The notes: generated by a model not told the origin, from the letters alone. 64,000 nt of DNA from Zarea fungicola (GCA_900169235.1 FWCC01000180.1:1-64000); one strand, 5' to 3'; numbered from the stretch's first letter, positions 11,823 through 24,500 are shown. Program-made: numbers and translations.

Positions 11823-13076
11823 ATCTGCCACCCAAGCAACGTTGTCTATTAAGTAGTTTCAAAGGCAATTAGGTAGTTGGGCTAAATTCAGAACTTTTAT
11901 TTACGTGTTACAAGCAGCCTCATAACATGTCTAGGCCAGTGTGTTCTTTTTCACCGTATAGCAGGTATTGAACAATAGATAAACAGAGACCACCTAGATG
12001 AATCCATTGTAAACCCAAGAGATCTAAAGCCTTAATTCAAGCCGTCTTGACTGTCTAGCTGTCTATTGGGTTGGAGCATTAGTTACACAAATGAAGCGTG
12101 TGTGCATCACCCGTCAATTGCAATAGTGCCGCAGGAACGCGACGGGGAAAGCTATAGCGCCTTACTGAAGTTGGACTCTGCGCCCTGTACTTGACAAGTG
12201 TCGTGCCGTGATGGCCGCGCCTGTTTGCGAAACAGAGAAAATCCATAACAGAATGTATGTGAATTGCGTAGCTTTCTATGTAATCCTGGCGGTATCAAAG
12301 CACGGCCAAATTCCAAATGCACAAATGCGTAATGCTTTCTGTCTTAGCGCACAGCCACATCGTGTCAGATTGTAGTTTACCCGCATTTAATCGTTGCAAA
12401 TACACAAATTCAAATCAGCGGCTAGCATCAATTGACGACACATTCAATATTTCAACAAAGCGGCGACGTTTGGTAGGAGTATTACGAATCCATCTCCTTT
12501 ACTGAGCTGCAACAGGGGGTTCACGATGGAAGGTTGGATTACAGGGCAATGGCTTGCTAACGAATATGAATTTTGGGGCCGTGTTATTGGACAGTAGTGA
12601 ATTGACTGTTTGGTTTGGGACTTTGGCAGAATCAATTACACTTCATTCGCACGAGATATAAAGAACTGGTAGTATTATGATTAATATGCCTTGCTCTAAT
12701 CAAACGATATGCAGTGAAACAAAAAATTGAAAAAGAGCGATCCGCTCATGGAGGCTCCTCGCATGATTAGTTATCTGCCGTTAGCCACATAAGCCTTCTG
12801 CCTCGCTGAGGTCGGTGGTGGACAGTCCGCAAACCGCAAATGCTCAGAATGACTCATGTCAATATGGAATCATTTCAATACATAGATCGATAACTTGCTC
12901 GCTATTTGTCATGGACGGTGCGGAGAACCATGCAAGTGATAATCGTCGTGCGGGTCTGCGCGACGCACTACAATCGACTGTAGGCTATAAGTAATGCCCG
13001 CCAGCGGCCGAAGCGAATCATTTGGGAAAGCACTCACGCAATAATTAATGCTGGCAACATATCATTTAGACTCAAA
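11823..13076. other. Intergenic region upstream of the GST gene
   Basis: No supported coding frame. A TATAAG element at 12985-12990 lies about 90 nt before the GST ATG and may be its promoter. The rest shows no repeat or RNA gene that I can recognise. Confidence 0.45.
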
Positions 13077-13748
13077 ATGGTTTCCCTTACACTTTACCAT
13101 GGCAGTGGATTCAGCTCTCTCGGACCGCATCTGCTCCTGAACGAGTTGCAGGTTGAATTCACCTCGGTTGTGATGAAAATGGGTTCAAGGGGTATGGAGG
13201 CCGCGGACGGCAGTCTCAGCAACGCCGAATATCGCAAAATTCATCCATCAGGTTTTATCCCTGCACTTTCTGTCGACGGGGTGGTAATCACAGAGCTCCC
13301 AGCCATTCTCACTTATATTGGCTCGCTGGCTAGCCCAGAAAAAGTGATGCTCGGAGCTGATGCACTGCAGCGCGCTCAAGTGGTGCAATGGCTGGCCTGG
13401 CTTTCTGGTACCTGGCATGCACAGGGAGTTGCGATGGTCTTCAAATCAGGACGATTCAGTGATGATGAATCACATCACGCGGCTATTGCCAAGAAGGGCA
13501 GGACCAATACAGAAAACGGATTGGAGCGCGTCAACAACCAGCTGGCAAAGACCGGCCATCTTGTCGGTGACCAGGATACCGTCGCCGACTTTGCCCTTCC
13601 GATTTTCTTGGTCTGGTCCAAGCGGATGGGGATCCCCGACATAAATGAGAGGTACCCTGCTTTTGCCTCGTTTATGAGGCGCATGGAGCAGAAGCGGTCA
13701 CTGAAAGAGGTAGCCAAGGCAGAGGGACTGGAGAGCTTTTTCGGCTAA
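13077..13748 (+). CDS. Glutathione S-transferase, 223 aa, intronless
   Basis: A single uninterrupted frame with good start context (CAAAATGG). The N-terminal thioredoxin-like domain (about 1-85) opens with LTLYHGSGFSS and contains the cis-proline and glutathione-binding region FIPALSVDG followed by ITELPAILTYIG. The alpha-helical C-terminal domain (about 95-220) has the usual VADFALPIFLVW segment. Length is normal. The SGFSS segment provides candidate catalytic serines, as in bacterial beta or fungal GTT-like classes; assignment to a class is uncertain. The enzyme should conjugate glutathione to electrophiles in the cytosol or act on peroxides. It may belong functionally with the hydrolase and permease upstream, but nothing in the sequence proves this. 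Confidence 0.9.
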   Translation: MVSLTLYHGSGFSSLGPHLLLNELQVEFTSVVMKMGSRGMEAADGSLSNAEYRKIHPSGFIPALSVDGVVITELPAILTYIGSLASPEKVMLGADALQRAQVVQWLAWLSGTWHAQGVAMVFKSGRFSDDESHHAAIAKKGRTNTENGLERVNNQLAKTGHLVGDQDTVADFALPIFLVWSKRMGIPDINERYPAFASFMRRMEQKRSLKEVAKAEGLESFFG

Positions 13749-16700
13749 CATTTGGACCGCCGAGTTGTTTTGGCGTAACTATGCACACTTCAAAAATGCA
13801 AGCTACTTGCGAGATTTTTATTAGCCATTGCACCTGAAATTAAATAGAAATACATACCTCTCGTTTTTCCCAAACAGACGTGCTGCATTTCTCATTGCCT
13901 GCTGGTAGATGTGGCAGCAGGGGTCCCGGCATCACAGACGGACACATTTGGATGATGTTGGTCTCCCTCTATTGGCTGACTGTTGCGTGTCCATAAGTTA
14001 AAATGAGAACTATTTATGGACGAGAAATTAATTTAATGCATGGTGAGATTTCCTTTTTCTTGGCAGTCTGCACGTCAATTTTTGGCGAGCCGCACAAACC
14101 ACTCAACATCTCCTGTACAAAGGAATGGCACGGCAAGACTTGAACGCAACAACAGAGATAATGTTGATAAATACAACCCAACGAATAGTTATTGCTTATA
14201 GTGAGCTGTATTTCTCTGTCGAAGCGTGCGCTGCGCGTATGAGAGCAACTAGCTAAAGTCAGCACGAATCGTGCTGAACAGACCGTCGAAAGAAGGGAGG
14301 CTATTGCGACACGAGTCATACAAAAGTCGAGAACTCTTGCCAAGCCCTCGGCCAAGCATGAATTTGATCATTATTTGATAAAATCAACGAGCACGTGCTG
14401 ACGGGTTGACTGGTCTAGCTACGAAAGAACAGACAAGTAAAGGGATCAGCTTACGACCAGTTCAAAATAGACCGATTGAAGAAATTCCTACATTTTGAAA
14501 CGTTTCAGCCGCGTAATTCTCAGTACTTTTCAGCAGTCGCCATTGACTAACTTTACTTTACTTTATGAAAGAAAAAGATACCACGTGTTTTCGTCTCTCG
14601 CATATTGCTGCCTGCGAGTTCCGCTCGCCCGCGCCTTTACTCCCAGTTCTTACATGTTGGCTACTAAGATCTCCCGCGAGCACTGCCAACAGACAACCTA
14701 ACTAGATTAGATTTCATAAATTAAGCTGCAACTGTCATGCCAAAAGAGAAACAACCGAATCGACGAAGCATAATATCAGCCGCCAATCCAACTTTCACGT
14801 AAACTTGAGATAAGAAAAAAATGGCATGCATGCGACAATGCTGATTTACAGCAAAGTAGTTGCCAACGCTTGCAAATTGCTCCATTCGCCAAACGTTACA
14901 TTGATACTTTGCTCAGGCAGTTGGGCAGGCACACAGTTTTCAGGCTACCAGACCGAGAAAATAAAAACGGTCTGTGCGTCTGATCTTGTGGTAAGCAGTC
15001 TAATCAGATGAAATTCGGCAATCACCCTGATGAGCAAAGGACAAAATGTAAGATTTTGGGGAATCTTGGCGTAGGCTCCTTGGTGGCTTGGGTGTACTGG
15101 TGCCACGGTGCCATCCATTCCCATTAAACTCGGTGCTAGGAACTAGGAACGCGCCACTGCAGATTTCCCCAGGTTTGTGGGCTGCTGAGTGGCGGAATAA
15201 CGTGAACACGTGTGACAGCGAATACAACTCTACGCTCACAAGGTGATTGGTAGACGGACATGGATGTCGGGCCAGTCGATGAAAGTCCATGTTCAGTGTG
15301 GGGGTAGACCCTGGCAATTGGCGGCCTCGAAAGAGTTTAGTTTTTCCATGGCTGTTTTTTTCGCCGAGTTTTGAAGATGATCGATTCAGAGAACAGGTGT
15401 GGTTACTCTCTCCCGATCACCTGTTGGCCATTTGAGAAGTTGGTGAGCGATTTAGTTGGCATCACAGTTCACATTATGATGATGGATATGTTCCAAGGCT
15501 GAGAATGTTGGGCAAAAGAAATACTCCGACCTGCCTGCGTCGCCGTTGCATATGCATTGCATATACATGCATGGTCTTCATTTGCGAAACGGCACTTTCA
15601 CTGAAAGAGGACTGGTTTCGGCGCAGGGGCAACGCACTGCACTGATCGATTCTGGCGCCACCCCGCAGACGGCATCTCCGGCGTTTTATCGGCCCAGGAC
15701 CGGGCCTCATGGGTGAATCAGTAGCCAGGGTGGGAGACCAGTATGAACAGGCACAGGGGAGTGATTGTACAGGTGCGGAGAAGCACGGCAAGCGGTGACT
15801 AGACCAGGCTGGTTAGATAGACAAGTTCCTCTATCGGACAAGCACTTGTCTCTGCCACGTTGCATCTGGTAGGCTTTACTAGTCGCAGGCACCATCAACC
15901 CACCCCTGCATATCCTATCCTTTCTTGTCCTCCGCTACCCCGCAAAAGCCATTCTTAATCCAATTAAGGCTTCATCTAAAACACCGCACACCAAATTGGG
16001 CGTGACTAGCATTGCAACCCCGCCGAAGAGGATTGGGAGGGGACGAAAAGGGTCAGTCACAAAAAGAACTGCCGGCTTGGCGGTCTCTCTGACGTGAGAT
16101 GGGTGAATAGAGTTGCCAAGAAGCTGCCGACCATGATTGCAGTCACACTGTAGACATTATCCCCTCTACCCCATACAGCCAACTATAGCACCTGCCTATA
16201 ACGGTATTGGGCGCACAGCAGGGGATAACTCTAGACGCTATGCTAGCAGTGCTACTGTGTTAGTAGCTACGAAATGCCCACAAAGTCCCTTCCGTGGGGG
16301 ATCAGCAGGCCTGATATCTAGCTATCGGACGAATTGCCCCTTACTGCGGCCACTCCGAATTGCTAGTGCGAGCACGGAGTATCGTCGTCTCTAGGTGTGC
16401 TTGTCTCGACTCATCCCTGGTGGAGATGAATGCAAACCTAAACTGCATGTTACATGCCTACGGACTGATAGCTTTGAATGGGTGCTTCGAGACTCCGGCC
16501 ATTGTTACTTTGTTTCTTGGCAATGAGCGCAAGAGATGGTGGTCACGATAGTGGCACCGGTCTTTTCACGGTGTAACTGTAGGTGTGATGCTCTATATGC
16601 CCAATCAACTGTTGGAAAGGGTGGAAAAAGAACAACTTGGGATGAAATACTGAAAGTATAAAACACTGGCCTCATCTCGTCAATCTCTCTTCTTGCTCGC

Positions 16701-16802
16701 CAGACTTCACAAGCAACTCCAAGCAACTCTCCACCGCGCCTTCAACACTCATCTTCTCTGTACATATCTTGACACCGAATACCAACCTTTTCCTCGCTCA
16801 AA
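13749..16802. other. 3-kb gene-free interval
   Basis: Short frames only, none with recognisable motifs. A near-palindromic cluster ATATGCATTGCATAT sits near 15550. The last 150 nt hold the promoter of the lysozyme-like gene: TATAAAAC at 16657-16664 followed by a C/T-rich leader. Confidence 0.45.
16657..16664 (+). promoter_or_regulatory. TATA box of the lysozyme-like gene
   Basis: TATAAAAC lies about 140 nt before the ATG at 16803. It is followed by a pyrimidine-rich leader (CTCTCTTCTTGC), typical of strongly expressed fungal secreted proteins. Confidence 0.55.
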
Positions 16803-17498
16803 ATGCTTGCCAAAGCCCCCATTGTCGCTGCCGTTCTGGCCACCTCTGTCACCGCTTCACCTCTCGCCCCTCGCTACAGCGACTCCTACACTCCCTACCG
16901 TGGTGACGGCTCAACTGGTGCCGGCTGGCCGGCCACGTCCAAATGGGGCACCTACGATCAGCTCTGGGCTACCAACAGTGCCGTCATGAAGAACACCTGC
17001 GGCTGGAACGGCTGGGGTGCCGACAACTCGGCCACCGAGATCGCCGGCGTCAACACGGCCATTAAGCAGGTTGCCGGTGAGACTGGTGTCGATGCCCGCT
17101 TCATCCTCGCCATTGTCATGCAGGAGTCCAAGGGATGCGTCCGCGCTCCCGTCACCAACAACGGCGTCCGCAACCCGGGTCTCATGCAGTCCCACAACGG
17201 CTCTGGATCCTGCGCCGGCCAGAACCCCTGCCCCCAGAGCCAGATCCTCCAGATGATCCGGGACGGCACCGCCGGCACATCCTCCGGCGACGGCCTCAAG
17301 CAGACTCTTGCTACCGCCAGGTCTGCCACTGGCGACAGCGCCAGCCGCATGTTCTACACCGGTGCACGCATCTACAACTCCGGCTCCGCCACATACAGCA
17401 ACTTGAATGACGGACGTGGCAGCACCGCCTGCTATGCCCAGGACGTTGCCAACCGTCTTACTGGATGGATCCTTGCCCCATCCAACTGCCAGCTTTAA
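16803..17498 (+). CDS. Secreted lysozyme-like (GH23/SLT-like) protein, 231 aa
   Basis: An intronless gene with start context CAAAATGC. Residues 1 to about 19 form a signal peptide ending near TAS. The mature protein contains a lysozyme-like fold signature: a helix with FILAIVMQESKG, where Glu108 is in the position of the catalytic glutamate of lytic transglycosylases, followed by NPGLMQSH, which resembles the GLMQ motif of SLT/GH23 enzymes. Six or more cysteines suggest disulfides. Fungal members are annotated as GH23-like; substrates may be peptidoglycan or chitin. The codons are strongly biased to C or G at the third position, pointing to high expression. A bacterial-wall-degrading role in competition is possible but is inference. 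Confidence 0.85.
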   Translation: MLAKAPIVAAVLATSVTASPLAPRYSDSYTPYRGDGSTGAGWPATSKWGTYDQLWATNSAVMKNTCGWNGWGADNSATEIAGVNTAIKQVAGETGVDARFILAIVMQESKGCVRAPVTNNGVRNPGLMQSHNGSGSCAGQNPCPQSQILQMIRDGTAGTSSGDGLKQTLATARSATGDSASRMFYTGARIYNSGSATYSNLNDGRGSTACYAQDVANRLTGWILAPSNCQL

Positions 17499-19956
17499 AT
17501 GATACTGAGCTCTCAAGGGGGGAAAGACTACCTGGGCCGCATTTTCATGTATATACTTTATTTGCTGCTGCGTACATAAATCATTCGATTAGCTCAAAAT
17601 CAACTGCACATATGATAAATTTGCATCACACATGGCTCTGAGTGCCCGTATAGAATAAAGATTTGCATAGACAAGTTTCAAGTTGGACTTGTAATATTGA
17701 GACAAGAATCCTAATGTCTGTACGCACAGGTGCGGAGATTGTAGAAGGAGAAGATCATTTCATTGGTTATATGGACTTGAACGAAGTCGCCTTTAATTTC
17801 TTTAATTTCCTTAATTTATTTATAATGAGATTTGCCGCTTCCACTAATCAAGCCAGTCATCAGGTCCCAACCAATGGCTTTGGTCTGTTACTGGAGAACC
17901 ATATAGAGGGTCACCAAAGAAACAGTAGAATGGCTGCAAGAAATTCACCAATCAAGCTCTCTGTTCCTACTCGCCGGACATCCTCAATCCATCGCCCTAG
18001 CTCTCTGCATAGACCTGCATGCTGCCAGTGATGTTGTAACATTTTTGTGCTCGCTTTTGTTTCAACACTTCGATGCTTCAATGCTTCGACGCTTCTATTA
18101 ATCTGCTACAGGACGGAGATATAGGACGGAGATTAGATCTTCTTTCTCACATAATGGATCAGAACAGGTCACCTGCGTACCTAACCCTATTGTTGATGTG
18201 GCTACTCCATGGAATAGTCAAAAGAAACCAATGAGGTTGACAACAAGGACGGAGTAGGCACAGTTACTGCAGCAGAAGAAAGCCCACAATGATCAAGTGT
18301 AAAGATAGACTATTTAATTAGATGAAGGCAGCTAGGCGAGAAAAGGCACAGAGGCTTTAGGCCGGAGAGAGAGACGCTTCTTGACGATTTCAGCTTCAAA
18401 ATGGCGACTCGAAAACGCAATTTATACTATAACACACCGCAGGAGCCCAGGAAACGCAATCGTAACGCTCTTGAGACTGTCCCAGGGCAGCCAGTGGCGG
18501 AAGTGAGCGAAACTCACAAAGCCTGGGCCAGACAAACCAAACAAGATGGACCTGCCAGAGAGGCTTCCGTAGCAAAAGCCAGGCGTCGCCTCGGAACAAT
18601 AAGCATGTGCAAAGGCGAAAAAGGTCAGGGTTATGACTGTTGACTTGTTTGTCAAGCAACGTATGCACGGAGCCTGACGCCTGATATAGACACGAGAAGC
18701 ATCGGGTTATGATGGCAGCTGTGGATATTCATACCGTTTGTTGTTTGATTTCGTCTGCTCCTGAATTCCTCTGTATTGGGGAGGAATTCCTCTCTTAGAT
18801 GTACCTTCTTTTTCAATATCATCAAGTTACCAACTGCACGCCAGTTGATAGAAGCACCTATACCCCGTGAATCATAACTGCTTGTGGTTGTACCAACGAG
18901 ACGACAAGGCGAGCCAATTCAAGTCCTTGGTATGTTTGGTCGCCAGCTTTGGTGCGAGAGACCTACCGATAGTGAAATTGCATGAGTCACATGGTGGTTC
19001 GAGAAGTGCCTCATCGACTAAACAATTTGTTATTCTGGCCCTGGGCAGAAATTCTTACGCCAGCATTTTATGTTCATTTCTAAAGTAGCTCCAAACTGCT
19101 AAGACTTGTAATTTCTTTGTTAACGGACGGAACATCTCTTAGCATGGCATCCCGCCGTGTTCGAAAGGGGATGGCACATTCGACATCGTGTTGGAGAATT
19201 ATACAGTGTGGAGCTCTACATATGAGGCTGACAAGGCTCAATGAAGCATAATAATATGGAGACCTGATTCTTCAAGGAGGCAAAATTGGCGAAAGTTTGT
19301 CTGTGGCGCTTGCTGGTTTGTCTGCCAAACGCCACCGGGCTAGCCGTACACGACATTGACAACGAATACCACCGTGGCAACGACAGCCTTCCTTAAAGCG
19401 CACACAATAAAAAGCGAAACTAGAGTAAAAGGAGAACCTTGGATATTGAATTACGCAGATTTGCCACTACAACTTTAAAATAGATCGTTGCGTCGGCGTG
19501 GAAGAGAGGGCTATAGCCATGAAACTAATTTCTAAGCATTTCGAGCCGAATGGCAAGCCAATGACATGGACATTAATAATGCTTAGCGCAACTTGCTTCG
19601 TTGACTTGGAATCCATGGCGCAGCGCCTGACTCGTCACAATGACAACGGTTGCCTCGAGGCTAGTGTGCGGCGTTGCTCGCTCTCGCCGATTTTCTCGAC
19701 AGCAAATTCCGTAACCATGTTAGCGCTGATTCAAGAAGCCACCCAGCCAATCCTGTGAGCGTCGCCGTTGTAGCAAATACCTAATAGAGACTAGCTTATA
19801 CAGGCACTCGGCCGATCGAACAGCTATGCTGTTTATGGCTTGAACCTCGTAATTGTTCCTGGACAGGGGACATAAATATGTACTGTCCCCCAGCCCTGTG
19901 TAATGCACCTTTTCTTTCCAGTCTATTCAATTACATCAGAACGTTTAGCAAATAAA
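17499..19956. other. Intergenic interval
   Basis: It has an AT-rich TTTAATTTCTTT-type repeat at about 17790-17820 and a 9-bp degenerate repeat at 18068-18096. An 80-codon frame at 18401-18643 (+) starts in good context but encodes only a basic, low-complexity peptide, so I leave it uncalled. Nothing else is supported. Confidence 0.4.
18068..18096. repeat. Degenerate 9-bp tandem repeat (ATGCTTCRA)
   Basis: About three imperfect copies of CGATGCTTC / AATGCTTCG / ACGCTTC in a row. It is probably a short slippage product. Confidence 0.5.
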
Positions 19957-20795
19957 ATGTCTTCCTCAAGCAAGCCTATCATTTATCTTTTTAATGGCGG
20001 CTGGTTCCGCGCCAGCGTCTGGTCTGGCGTCCAAGCGGCGCTCAAAGCCAAAGGCTACGAGATGATGGTACCGGAACTGCTCAGCAGTGCAACCGACGGT
20101 TCCCAGGCTGGAAAATCGTCCATTGACGAGGTTGAAAACTGCCACTGTTTGGTCGAGCCATTGATGGATCAAGGCCACGAGTTCATTGTCGCTGGCTGGT
20201 CATTTGGCTCCCTTCCCGCCGTGATGGTGACCAAGGGGTGGACGGTGGCAGAGAGGCAAAAATCCGGTAAGAAGGGTGGATTCAAGGCTATTGTCCACAT
20301 TGCTGGCCTAGCTGTTCTTGAGCCAAACGTCGACTTCCTGGGAGCTTGGGCGGGTGGCAAAGGATTCTCGCCATATGTTATTGCGGATGGCGTCTATATT
20401 CCCGTAAGGGCCTTTATGCCATGATAGGTCTGAACGAAGCTGACATTTATTACTAGAATGGCCTTCTACGCCTGGATGAAAATCTTGCCACTGAAGCCTT
20501 CTTCAACGACCAGAGCGAAGAAGTAAAGAAGTCACTGACTCCCACGCTCAAGTCTCTGAGCTTCTCGCAAGCAACGCTGGAGACAGCCATCCCTGTCACA
20601 TTAAATGACCTCACCATCCCGTCTACCTATGTAGTACTCGAGAATGACGAGGGTTTCGCTACCGTTGTGCAGGACATGATTGCACAGTCCCACCCCGCCA
20701 CAAATGTTGTTCGGATCAACTCGGGTCATTGTGTTTTCCTGAGCCACGAGGCCGAAATTGTTGACATTTTTGAAAATGTTGCTGGTCAATCCTAG
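19957..20795 (+). CDS. Alpha/beta hydrolase (AbHydrolase_6-like), 261 aa
   Basis: Exons 19957-20403 and 20457-20795 join in phase 0 across a 53-nt intron (GTAAGG donor, ACTAG acceptor). The open frame reaches 19903 through an earlier ATG, but the ATG at 19957 (AAAATGTCTTCC) has better context and gives the usual short N-terminus before PIIYLFNGGWF. The nucleophile elbow is AGWSFGS (Ser82); the late histidine is in NSGHCVFLSHEAE. There is no signal peptide. This fold type includes plant-type methylesterase/hydroxynitrile-lyase relatives and fungal esterases. It is convergent with the GMC oxidoreductase 277 bp away. The substrate is not predictable from sequence. Confidence 0.85.
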
Positions 20796-20926
20796 ACGGG
20801 TATTTTACAGCGGAACAATATGGTTGTGCCGCCAAGCATATAGCGCAGTTTTTATCATGAACCATTTTCTATAGATTCCTAGAACAAATAAACAAAACAC
20901 TCAAAAAAAATTTTAAAAAAAAAAAC

Positions 20927-20952
20927 AAGAAAAGAAAAGAAAAGAAAAGAAA
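20927..20952. repeat. AAAAG microsatellite
   Basis: About five AAAAG units follow a stretch of A runs, in the 277-bp gap between two convergent genes. It is probably in overlapping 3' untranslated regions. Confidence 0.7.
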
Positions 20953-21072
20953 TCATACCCACAACCACAAACGATGAACTGACCAGTCCACCAAGTAAGT
21001 CTGTCAACGACCAGTAATCTCAATGGTTTAAGCTAGCTATTTAACAAACGAAGCAACTAAAAACGGTTTGAA

Positions 21073-22776
21073 TTACAAATTATACTCTTTTGAAATCTTT
21101 TCGGCAGCCCAAGATCCGATCAGATACGCTACGGACGTCGTGTGTCCATCGGGCAGAAAGGGGCAAACGCTCACATCGACAACTCGGAGACTAGTAAAGC
21201 CTCTTACCTTGAATGCAGAATCCACACAGGCCAGAGGATCATCATCAGTTCCCATCTTCACGGAACAGGCCGGATGGAAGCCTGAGGAAGTATTGTCTCG
21301 GACCCAGTCCTCCACATCCTTATCATCCAGGGAAGCGGGGACGTTGATTGGCGCCTTGATAACATCCCCATAGGATCGCTGTACGAACTCAACTGTCGTC
21401 TTGATTCTTCTCAGGGCTGACAGCCTGTCAAGAGGATGGCCCAACAAATTTGGGTCAACGCGTGCATTTTCAGCAGCTGAAGACGAGGCCAGCCGCACAG
21501 AACCAGTAGATTGGTTCATCATATTGAGGGAAACCACACTTAGGGAGTGCTTTTCTTGAGGCATGCCAGGAGGAAAGTTGAACTGCGGCAAGACTTCCCA
21601 TGTCGGCACGTTTTGCGCAAGCAGGCGTTTCTGTGATGGCGACAGGGACTCGGCCGCCTCGGAGTTGACAACGGCGGCGTCGCGTTGCCACGAGATGACA
21701 ATGTTTCGTGTATCAGTGTCAGTTTGCATGTCACTCGTCTCCCACGACAAGATGGCCAGTGTGTGGTCAATAAGATTAGCCCCGACGCCGGGTAAATCCG
21801 CCACGCAGTCCACGCCTACCTCGTCCAGATGAGACTTTGGACCAATGCCTGAGAGAAGGAGAAGCTTGGGCGTGTCCACGGCTCCGCAGCTAACTATGAC
21901 ATCATTCTTTGCGAAAACTAACTGGCATTAGCCTCTGCGGGGAACTTTTCGGGGTTTAAAGTACACGTACATTTATCTCCGGCCACCGTCTGGACACCTA
22001 CAGCTTTCTTGCCTTCCAAGATCAGCCCGGCGACTTGTGACTGCTTCTTAATCTCCAAATTACTCGGAGCACTCTTGAGGTACACATCATATGCAGTCGT
22101 GCGATGTTCACCGTCCGCCGAGGTCGCGGGGATGATACCGAAGCCGATCGGGCTGCCGGAATTGACATCGGGGTTCTGCTTCTGTTGCGGGTCGGAGTTT
22201 GTAGCAAGGGCGTTGAGAAGAGATGCATCTCCAGCGGTGAGAGTAGAGGAGAATTTCTGCGGGACATCGCCATTTTGGTGTCTAGGAGCAACTTGCTTGA
22301 GCTGCGCGCCAGCCCCGGTATAGTCCTCGACTTGGTCAAGATGCTTTCGAGCATTGTCCCATCCGAAGAATTCGTCACCTACAAGCGCCGCCCACTCATC
22401 AAACTGAGGCTTGCTTGGAGTCGTCCACATGCAGTAGTTGATGTTTGTAGAGCCGCCGAGACCCTTTCCTCGAGGATACGGCAGCCGACGTCCGCCGAGA
22501 TGCTTCTGCGGCTCAGTGGTGTAGCCCCAGTCGTGCTGCGGTGCCATGTGCATGGTCAGGAATCGCTGGGCTACAGGGGCGTTCTCGAGAGAATCACCAC
22601 CCGCTTCTAATAGCAGCACACTTGGCTTCGTCTTCGTGTTGGCGAGCTTTGAAGCAAGGCTTGCACCAGCCGGGCCACCTAGGCAGAGTTAGGAGACATT
22701 GGTTTCAGCAGCACTTTGACTGGATTGAGCAAGGAATCAACTAACTGCCCACAATTATAAAGTCATATGTTGACAT
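21073..22776 (-). CDS. GMC-type FAD oxidoreductase, 527 aa
   Basis: Three exons (22776-22746, 22678-21971, 21917-21073). The first encodes only MSTYDFIIVG plus one base; splicing with a TAG acceptor restores the FAD-binding Rossmann motif VGSGPAGASLASKLA (from residue 9), which fixes the start. LLLEAGGD and PRGKGLGGSTNIN are family signature 1. The second intron (21918-21970, GTACGT donor) rejoins the frame before GAVDTPKLLLLSGIG, signature 2. The C-terminus has HPACSVKMG, with the catalytic histidine, and DGHTTSVAYLIGSWAAE, with the second His. No signal peptide is seen. Members oxidise alcohols, glucose, choline or aryl alcohols, or act as tailoring enzymes. Its promoter faces that of the BBE oxidase about 2.8 kb away. 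Confidence 0.93.
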
Positions 22777-22902
22777 GTCGTTCGAAAATTCGGAGGATCA
22801 CAAGCTGGGCTGTTCAATGGAATCTGGATAGTCTCTCCAGCAATTGGGGTACTGTAGGCAATTGATCAGGAGACAGGGGGAATACAACCCACACATGTGC
22901 AG

Positions 22903-22911
22903 ATATATATA
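22903..22911 (-). promoter_or_regulatory. TATA-like element of the GMC gene
   Basis: ATATATAT about 130 nt upstream of the ATG at 22776 on the minus strand. This is plausible placement only. Confidence 0.35.
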
Positions 22912-24480
22912 TGTCGATGATTGATCTGCTGCATCCCCGCATGGGTTCGCATCCACAAGCGGCTTATGCTAAATTGGTACACAAGATACAACGGCGGCTC
23001 CACGTCGTTTGGTCGAAAGTCCTAGTCCTGCGCCACGCGGCTCTATTATTGACAGCGTCGCTAAAAACACGTATCCCTTGAACGGCATTATTAAAGTTGG
23101 CCGTATTTAGATCAGAATTCTCACGTCATACAAGTCTCTTTTGAGACATTCGTCCCCCAAAAGTGGCGAGGGGTTGCATTGCGGCTGAGAGAGCAGCGCG
23201 GCTTTCCACGCGGCGCTACCAATGGAGCGAGTCGTGATGCATCACCTCGCGACATAATAGACGCATTGCTAGTCATGTACGTAGCATAATGACCATGAAC
23301 TGCTCGTTATCAAGTGTACTACGATAACGGCATAATAAGGCTCACGAAACACTTTGGTGAAGGAGTTTCAGCACAGTGATTAGAAAACTGACGGAAGAAA
23401 AACGACGTTTGTGTTCCTAACCCCGCCTTGGCGTTTTAACGCCGATGTCCCCGATTATTAATCTTTTGCGGTTCGTTGGTTATCTAACTCGTATCGCCTA
23501 TAGTTGACTTCTAGAAAGTTTACTTCCAGTTTACTAGATTATTAATCATTGGCGAAATTCCATGCTTACAGTCTCTTTCCCAATATCATTATCATAGTGC
23601 GCAGAGCATAGGATGCCAGCACAGTGGCAGGAGCAAGTTACACCACGAAACCTTCTGCGCTCGACAGGCTATTCCCTTTGAACTCCTTCCATTTTAGGAG
23701 CAACCTCTCTTCTTTTCATTCTGAGCATACGCAGTGAAAAAAAAGCCTATGGCGTTTGAACCTTTCTGTGAATAAGGTCAGTCCTGCTGCTGTTTGGCCA
23801 ACTCCTTGTTCACTAGGTTGCGATACCTCTGAGGCAACCTCTTCCTCCATCTCGTCAGACTAGCGGAATAGACGTGAGATTTGCGCGACATTGAGTGAGA
23901 CTGTTTGATCTTGATGAAAAATTAACAATGACGAAATAATAAGAGGATTCAAATGACAGCGCGGCGCTAGGAGGTCTGATCACAAATCATGAAAATCCTG
24001 AAAATAAACTCAAGTTATTGAAGCGAAAAAAAAAAATTAATTACATAAAAAATGACCCTGCTATGGTATATGAATTGAACGGCAGGATTGCAAATCATAA
24101 AATGGCTACTGGTACAGTGATCGGGGCAAAGCAGGCACGATTGCCGGTTTCCAGAGGCACGGCACGGATACTGGCAGGGAAATAACAGAAAAGACAGAAA
24201 ATGACGTGGAGTGGGTTGTAATTCACGGTCTAAACGGACTTGCTAGCCTTTGTCAAAAGCTCGGCTCCGAGTTGAAGGACTTGTCTGCCCAAGCTTGCGT
24301 CGCTGACGCGCTGCTGTCTAATGAATGCTAGTTACTGGAGTTAATCTTGACATGGCATGACGGGGGTACGTGTGCTTGAGCCTTTATCGATAAAATATGA
24401 CTAGTGAAAAATGGTTCTCGACAATTTTGGGGCATTTTTGTGAGCGACTGCCGTAGTTGCAAGAGAGTTGGCTCATATTT

Positions 24481-24500
24481 AGAGTCTTGTCGAAGACTCT
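24481..24500. repeat. Perfect inverted repeat (8-bp stem, 4-nt loop)
   Basis: AGAGTCTT - GTCG - AAGACTCT folds into a perfect hairpin. It lies in the gene-free region and has no U-run or neighbouring gene end to explain it. Confidence 0.6.

Noticed and set aside
18401..18643. 80-codon frame with good start context
   Set aside because: Basic low-complexity peptide without family features; overlapped by comparable minus-strand frames.
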